Position numbers and translations under genes: made by a program. Below, one piece after another: positions 59,590 through 64,000 of a DNA stretch of 64,000 bases. Where the stretch lies: positions 1,199,870-1,263,869 of the forward strand of contig SJOL01007418.1 in NCBI GenBank assembly GCA_004794785.1, in the 5' to 3' direction. The notes below the pieces were generated by a model. The model worked only from the letters and a program-made list of their open reading frames with translations. It was not told the DNA's origin and ran no database searches. Positions within the stretch are counted from its first letter, which is position 1. Every line of letters starts with the position of its first letter. The DNA comes from Opisthorchis felineus (lineage: Eukaryota > Platyhelminthes > Trematoda > Opisthorchiida > Opisthorchiidae).

Positions 59590-60425
59590 ACAGGTTCACA
59601 AAAGACAATCATTCGCTCCTGGGGCCTGCACCGCCAGTGAATGGGCTAAGGGAAATATTCCGATTTCTTGGGTTCAGGACTATTTTAGGAAGGTCAGTCA
59701 CATCGCTCAAAAGGACGGTGTAAATTTCTATGTTGGCTCTATTATGATTAGTGGAAGAGTACATCCTTCGGTCCACAGAGTGCCCATTGGAACCACGGAA
59801 ATTCCAAATCATCAGATTACGGACACATAGGCTGCGGCCGAACGGAGAGATAGGGGAACGCAATTTGAACACAGTGTTTGACAAAGAGAAGCCTGTAATT
59901 GGCCTTGATATTTACGAATATAAGGTTAAGTAAACTGACGATCAGCGTATATTTTTGTCTCTCCGTGACATGGTCGAAAGCGATGGGTTTTGAAATTATT
60001 TCGGCCATTTGAAGAAGTTGTAAGCAAACATAAATTTTGACCACTCATTTGATGGGATCTGAGAGAACACAAACCAGAGAAAATTTTACACAACCAGATC
60101 CAACGCTGCTTCGAAAATCTGATGATTACGCGTTGATGAAAAAGCGGAAGAATATGAGACAAGATGAGAGAGCTTGCCCGCGATCGAGTTTTGCAAGTCC
60201 GATATACATCTAATGATGTTCTTCACAATACCTATGCGTTTCGGGAGAAACCGTGTCACGTAATGCAGATTGGCTAAACTCTGTCTGCTCATAAGTAGGC
60301 TAACAATAATCCAAAAGGTTCTTGTGCAGGCATGACGAGTTTTTAGAGCATTGCGATTGGTCAAAGTTCATCCTGCGAATTAGCGATAAACGACAGTATC
60401 CACCTCATTCAGAACGACCTCTCAG
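59590..60425 (-). repeat. Dispersed repeat R, copy in minus orientation
   Basis: Complementary in order to 61935-62830: CCTACTTATGAGCAGACAGA, CTTGCAAAACTCGA, CAACGCGTAATCATCAGATTTTCG, and a later part where the minus ORF (59609-59884) starts MSNTVFKLRSP, against MSNTVFNLCPN in the plus copy (62539). The similarity extends over about 0.8 kb. Several minus ORFs of 75-92 codons overlap it; frames are broken between copies, so I treat it as a non-coding or dead element. Confidence 0.65.
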
Positions 60426-60689
60426 GCAATAAACGCGGTATTATTCTCGCAGTATATGGGGAGTATTCATGACGTCTCTGTTGTATCCCGTTTTTATAGT
60501 CCAAAGGCCACAGCTTGGGAAGTCAGAGGACTTCGGATATTTCTTCACATGTATGGGACGTGTTGGACATGTGCAATTTCAAGAATTATGACAAATTCAA
60601 TTGAGCCATGTGAGGCGAACCAATACAACGCATCCTTCGAAAATCGAATACCATTAATTCATATCTTGCCCCTTTACGGGGAAACCTCG

Positions 60690-61062
60690 TCGGTCGCGAT
60701 CCACATAGCATGAAATTGTTCACCAGTCAATTATTCTTCCCGTTTGGATGTCCACATCTGGCCTAGACAAAGCTCAATGCCTATTCGGAACACACTAGTC
60801 ACTTTTCGAAAAATGTCGTGAACCGAATTGAATGGGGCGTTAACGGACAGCGTTCCGTGCGAACTGCTGTCAAAAATTTTGCACGCCAGAACCGAGCTGT
60901 TCACTCATCTAGATGGCCGACGAATTGGGACAAATGAGTGACTGAAATGTTCCAGCTCCTACACGTGTGTATTTGCTGATATCTACATGTTATATCCAGA
61001 AATATCGAATGGACAAGATCCAATTAATGAGAGGAATGCTACAAGTAATCACGGCGTTGTAG
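60690..61062 (+). repeat. Direct repeat D, copy 2
   Basis: Second copy of 58958-59325, about 1.7 kb downstream and in the same orientation, with one R copy lying between the two D copies. Confidence 0.8.
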
Positions 61063-61934
61063 AAAATTGCGATTGGTACTGGAATGCTACTGAAGATTTC
61101 GAACCATGCGTAGTGATTGGTGGTGACTTCTCAATGATTTTACATTAGGCATGGTGAAAAACAACTAGGCAAATGCCAACAGATGGCAATGATTTTGCCT
61201 TCTGTCAACCCGGAATCATCCGAGGACACAAAGCTCTTTCCCCGCTTGTCAGAAGGCAGCATAAGGTGTACACAATAAACATGTCTTGGAATTACGGAGA
61301 TTATTGGTGCTTCATTATGTTCAACGTAGGAGTGCACATGGAAGACTGCGTAGCGTGTCCTGATACTGGTGTGTGTGTGTCTCACCTAAGAACTGAGAAC
61401 TACTCACTGAAATACGGAGAAGTTAGAATGTCAGAAAAGCCAAATCTACGATCAATATCTGCTTTAGTGCATCCATTCTCGAAACGGTCCTTGCGGTTCG
61501 ACGACGAAGAATCCGAAACAGTCACGTGACACCAACTTACAAAGACAGTTCGAATGCCCTGGATGCTTACTCGATATAGATAGGCAAGGTTCCGATTAGA
61601 TGTCCAATGAAATTCAACGACTGGATTCTCAAGAGCCGTGGTTGGCCAGGCTTACACGTTATTGGGATTTATATCCCAAAACAGATTTCTTGGAAAAACT
61701 AGTTGAACAAGGACCTATTTCCACCTCTTCAGACTTACTGGCTAATGAGTAGATCCAATCGATAACAGTTCTCTTGTTCTTTCGCGTAGCTGATGAGGAT
61801 GTTTGTTACATCAGTGGACCAGCGTGTATTTGTGACTTCCCCTCGCACGTCCACGAACGATCTAACAAAATGCTGTCACATTAGTCAGTCTTGTATTTCT
61901 TGCCGACTGCTCATTTGACTTGCCGTGAATTAAC
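61063..61934. other. No gene recognised
   Basis: A 118-codon plus ORF (61173-61529) has five cysteines and mixed composition but no known motif. An antiparallel 81-codon ORF overlaps it. Confidence 0.35.
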
Positions 61935-62830
61935 GTCATGAATAATCCTCATACATTAGGACAATTCTATCACGTCTAATTTTTGAGAGGTCTTTCTGAA
62001 TGAGCTGGATACTGTTATTTATCACTAGTTTGCATGTTAGACTTTGACCAGACGCAATGCTCTCACAACACAGCATGCCTGCCCAAGTGCTTTCGCATTC
62101 CAGTTAGCCTACTCGTGAGTAGACAGAATTAGAGAAGCAATAATGCATGACAGGACGGATCACGAACGGCCGGAGTATGGTGATGGGAATCATCAGTAGT
62201 GAGTTGGGTTTGCAAAACTCGAACCCCGGTAAGCTTCCGCCTGTCTTCTACCATGTACTTCCACTTCTTTCATCGACACGTAATCATCACATCTTCGAAG
62301 CACTGTTATATCCGTTTGTGTCACATTTTCTCTGGTTTGTATTTTCTAAATTTCTGTTTGCCTGGAAAATTACAAAATAGTTGTAGTCACTGCAAACCTT
62401 CCTTTGTAGAAGATGCTTGCCAAATATCACCGCATTCACCTAGGTCAAGGTAGATAAAGATATACGCTGATCGATGCAATGTCATCACTTCAATTAACGG
62501 TATATTCGTAGATATCAGAGTCAGTAACATGCCTCTGTTTGTCTAACACCGTGTTCAACTTGTGTCCCAATTCTCTTCCTCCGTTGCATCTTACGTGTGA
62601 GTCTCGTGGCGATTTAGAATTGCCGTGTTTCAACCAAGCGCTCTATAGCTCGATGGATATACTCTTCCACCGATCACAACAGGGCCAAAATGGAAATTCC
62701 CATCGTCATTCTGAGCGATGACACTCACCTAAAGCACCCCTCACCTCAAAACCGTCGGAATAATTCGCTTAACCCAAACAGTGGAATTCAAAGCCCCGGT
62801 TGGGATTTCCTGTCTGCTATGAACACGCTA
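61935..62830 (+). repeat. Dispersed repeat R, copy in plus orientation
   Basis: Matches 46255-46670 in its first half and the complement of 59590-60425 over most of its length. Both ends are approximate. Confidence 0.65.
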
Positions 62831-64000
62831 AAGTAATGTGTATTGTTTCATATCCACTATGGAAGTGGTTATTGGATGGGACAAATAAAGAACGAAGCAA
62901 ATGTTTGGCTAGATCTTGCATCAAAGATGGCCCGTGTGGAAAGCGAATGAATCCAGATAACCCTCTCATATGGGTCAACTTAAAGTTTACTTGGGGTAGT
63001 CACTTGGCATTCCTCTTGAATGTTATTATAGTACTGGTCAATCGGTTTGTTGACCTGGAACGAGGAGTCCGGCATTGGTCGGGCAAGCAAGCGCGCATTT
63101 TACAGTAGAAAATAATAAACCCTTGTTTGGTGCTTTTCCAATAGATACATTTGGGATAATTTTAGTACCGGATGAGCTACCGTTTTCAGTGGATGCCCCA
63201 TTTCTTCAGTCTAATAAAGTAACCCGATCATGGAGTTTATACATTTAATTTTTGTTGCTACTGATAACCCAATGACAAACACAAAATTTAAGTTCATCCC
63301 AAGGCGCTGCAAGAATCAACATCTGAGTGTTTTGATATTTCTACTTATATGACATCTGTTTAATAGGGATACGAAAGGACACGGGTAGTAGGCGGGTTAT
63401 AGGCTTGAATTTGTAGTCTTGGACAGTTCCAATACCGTGAGGAAATGTGATGTGAATCGAATCTACCGTTAAGTTGCAGCACCTTCCTGGCAATCAAAGT
63501 TTCATGTGAAATTATTCCTTCTCTGAGCTAGGTTGAAACCGAAGATATTGTGAAGGGATGCGCAAATTTTCAAGGGAAATTTCATCCATCCGGAAAATGG
63601 TCAGTCAAAACGTATGATGTGCATTCTGTGATTGAAGAATGAATGGCGTTCTGGAGCTTCTTGAGATGCATAATGCTGATGAGCTCCAGTAAGGATTAAC
63701 CAGCTGTACAGTGCTTCTCAGCCATTCGGCATAGAATGACTACATTCACACGGTGGAATCTCAATTGAACGGACATAAGCCAAAGTTACGGTGTATCGAT
63801 CAGTGAAATTTTTTTTGGAAAAGAAGTAAACCTTGAACATTCGAATCTGGTCCAATAGCTTGTAGGAGAAGACCACCAGGGAAGCAGTTACCCAGCATCA
63901 GATTGTCTACCACTGGAGTTTGCGCCACCTTCTGCTTACGTGAGAAGCACTTCTCGATCTGCACCTCGTCATTGGCATTGGTCGTCGCCCACTCAACTTT
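62831..64000. other. No gene recognised
   Basis: An ORF of 102 codons begins inside the R copy and runs to 63108 without motif. The rest has no ORF over 60 codons and no repeat I could match. Confidence 0.4.

Overview
The window looks like gene-poor nuclear DNA of a multicellular eukaryote. It has no operons, ribosome binding sites or long ORFs (the longest is about 176 codons). It does have microsatellites, tRNA-derived SINE-like heads, two dead non-LTR retrotransposons, a palindromic foldback repeat, and short exon-sized ORFs with splice-like borders. The repeat character, and peptide translations I associate with liver-fluke predicted proteins, suggest a digenean flatworm such as an opisthorchiid. 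That placement is an inference from memory and has not been checked.

Layout. 1-1650: a decayed non-LTR reverse transcriptase on the minus strand, with a SINE-like head beside it. 3.1-3.8 kb and 9.7-10.3 kb: copies of a palindromic element, the best one complete at 431 bp (9874-10304). Degraded pieces lie at 11.3, 16.9, 29.6 and 30.1 kb. 10-30 kb: mostly unassigned, with scattered SINE-like heads and microsatellites. 30.96-32.07 kb: a second dead reverse transcriptase, plus strand, lacking its catalytic centre. 34.5-36.2 kb: two arms of about 390 bp in inverted orientation around a 0.95 kb spacer. 37.4-40.2 kb: copies of another short repeat, two of them head to head at 40.1 kb.

47.96-54.06 kb is the most interesting part. 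It is a cluster of interleaved duplicated modules. One module type (U) has a TATA box followed by a short ORF starting with a signal peptide. Another (W) has a pair of small cysteine-containing exons, the last carrying a Cys-Cys-Tyr-x-x-Leu-Cys-Leu-Gly motif that resembles the end of a Ly6/uPAR (LU, CD59-like) domain. The W1 copy keeps both exons open with matching phase. W2 and W3 carry frameshifts or a stop. I read this as a tandemly duplicated family of small secreted cysteine-rich proteins, partly pseudogenised.

59.0-62.8 kb holds a nested duplication: a direct repeat pair alternating with an inverted pair of a second repeat, which has a third copy at 46.3 kb. Everything else is listed as stretches where I recognise no gene.
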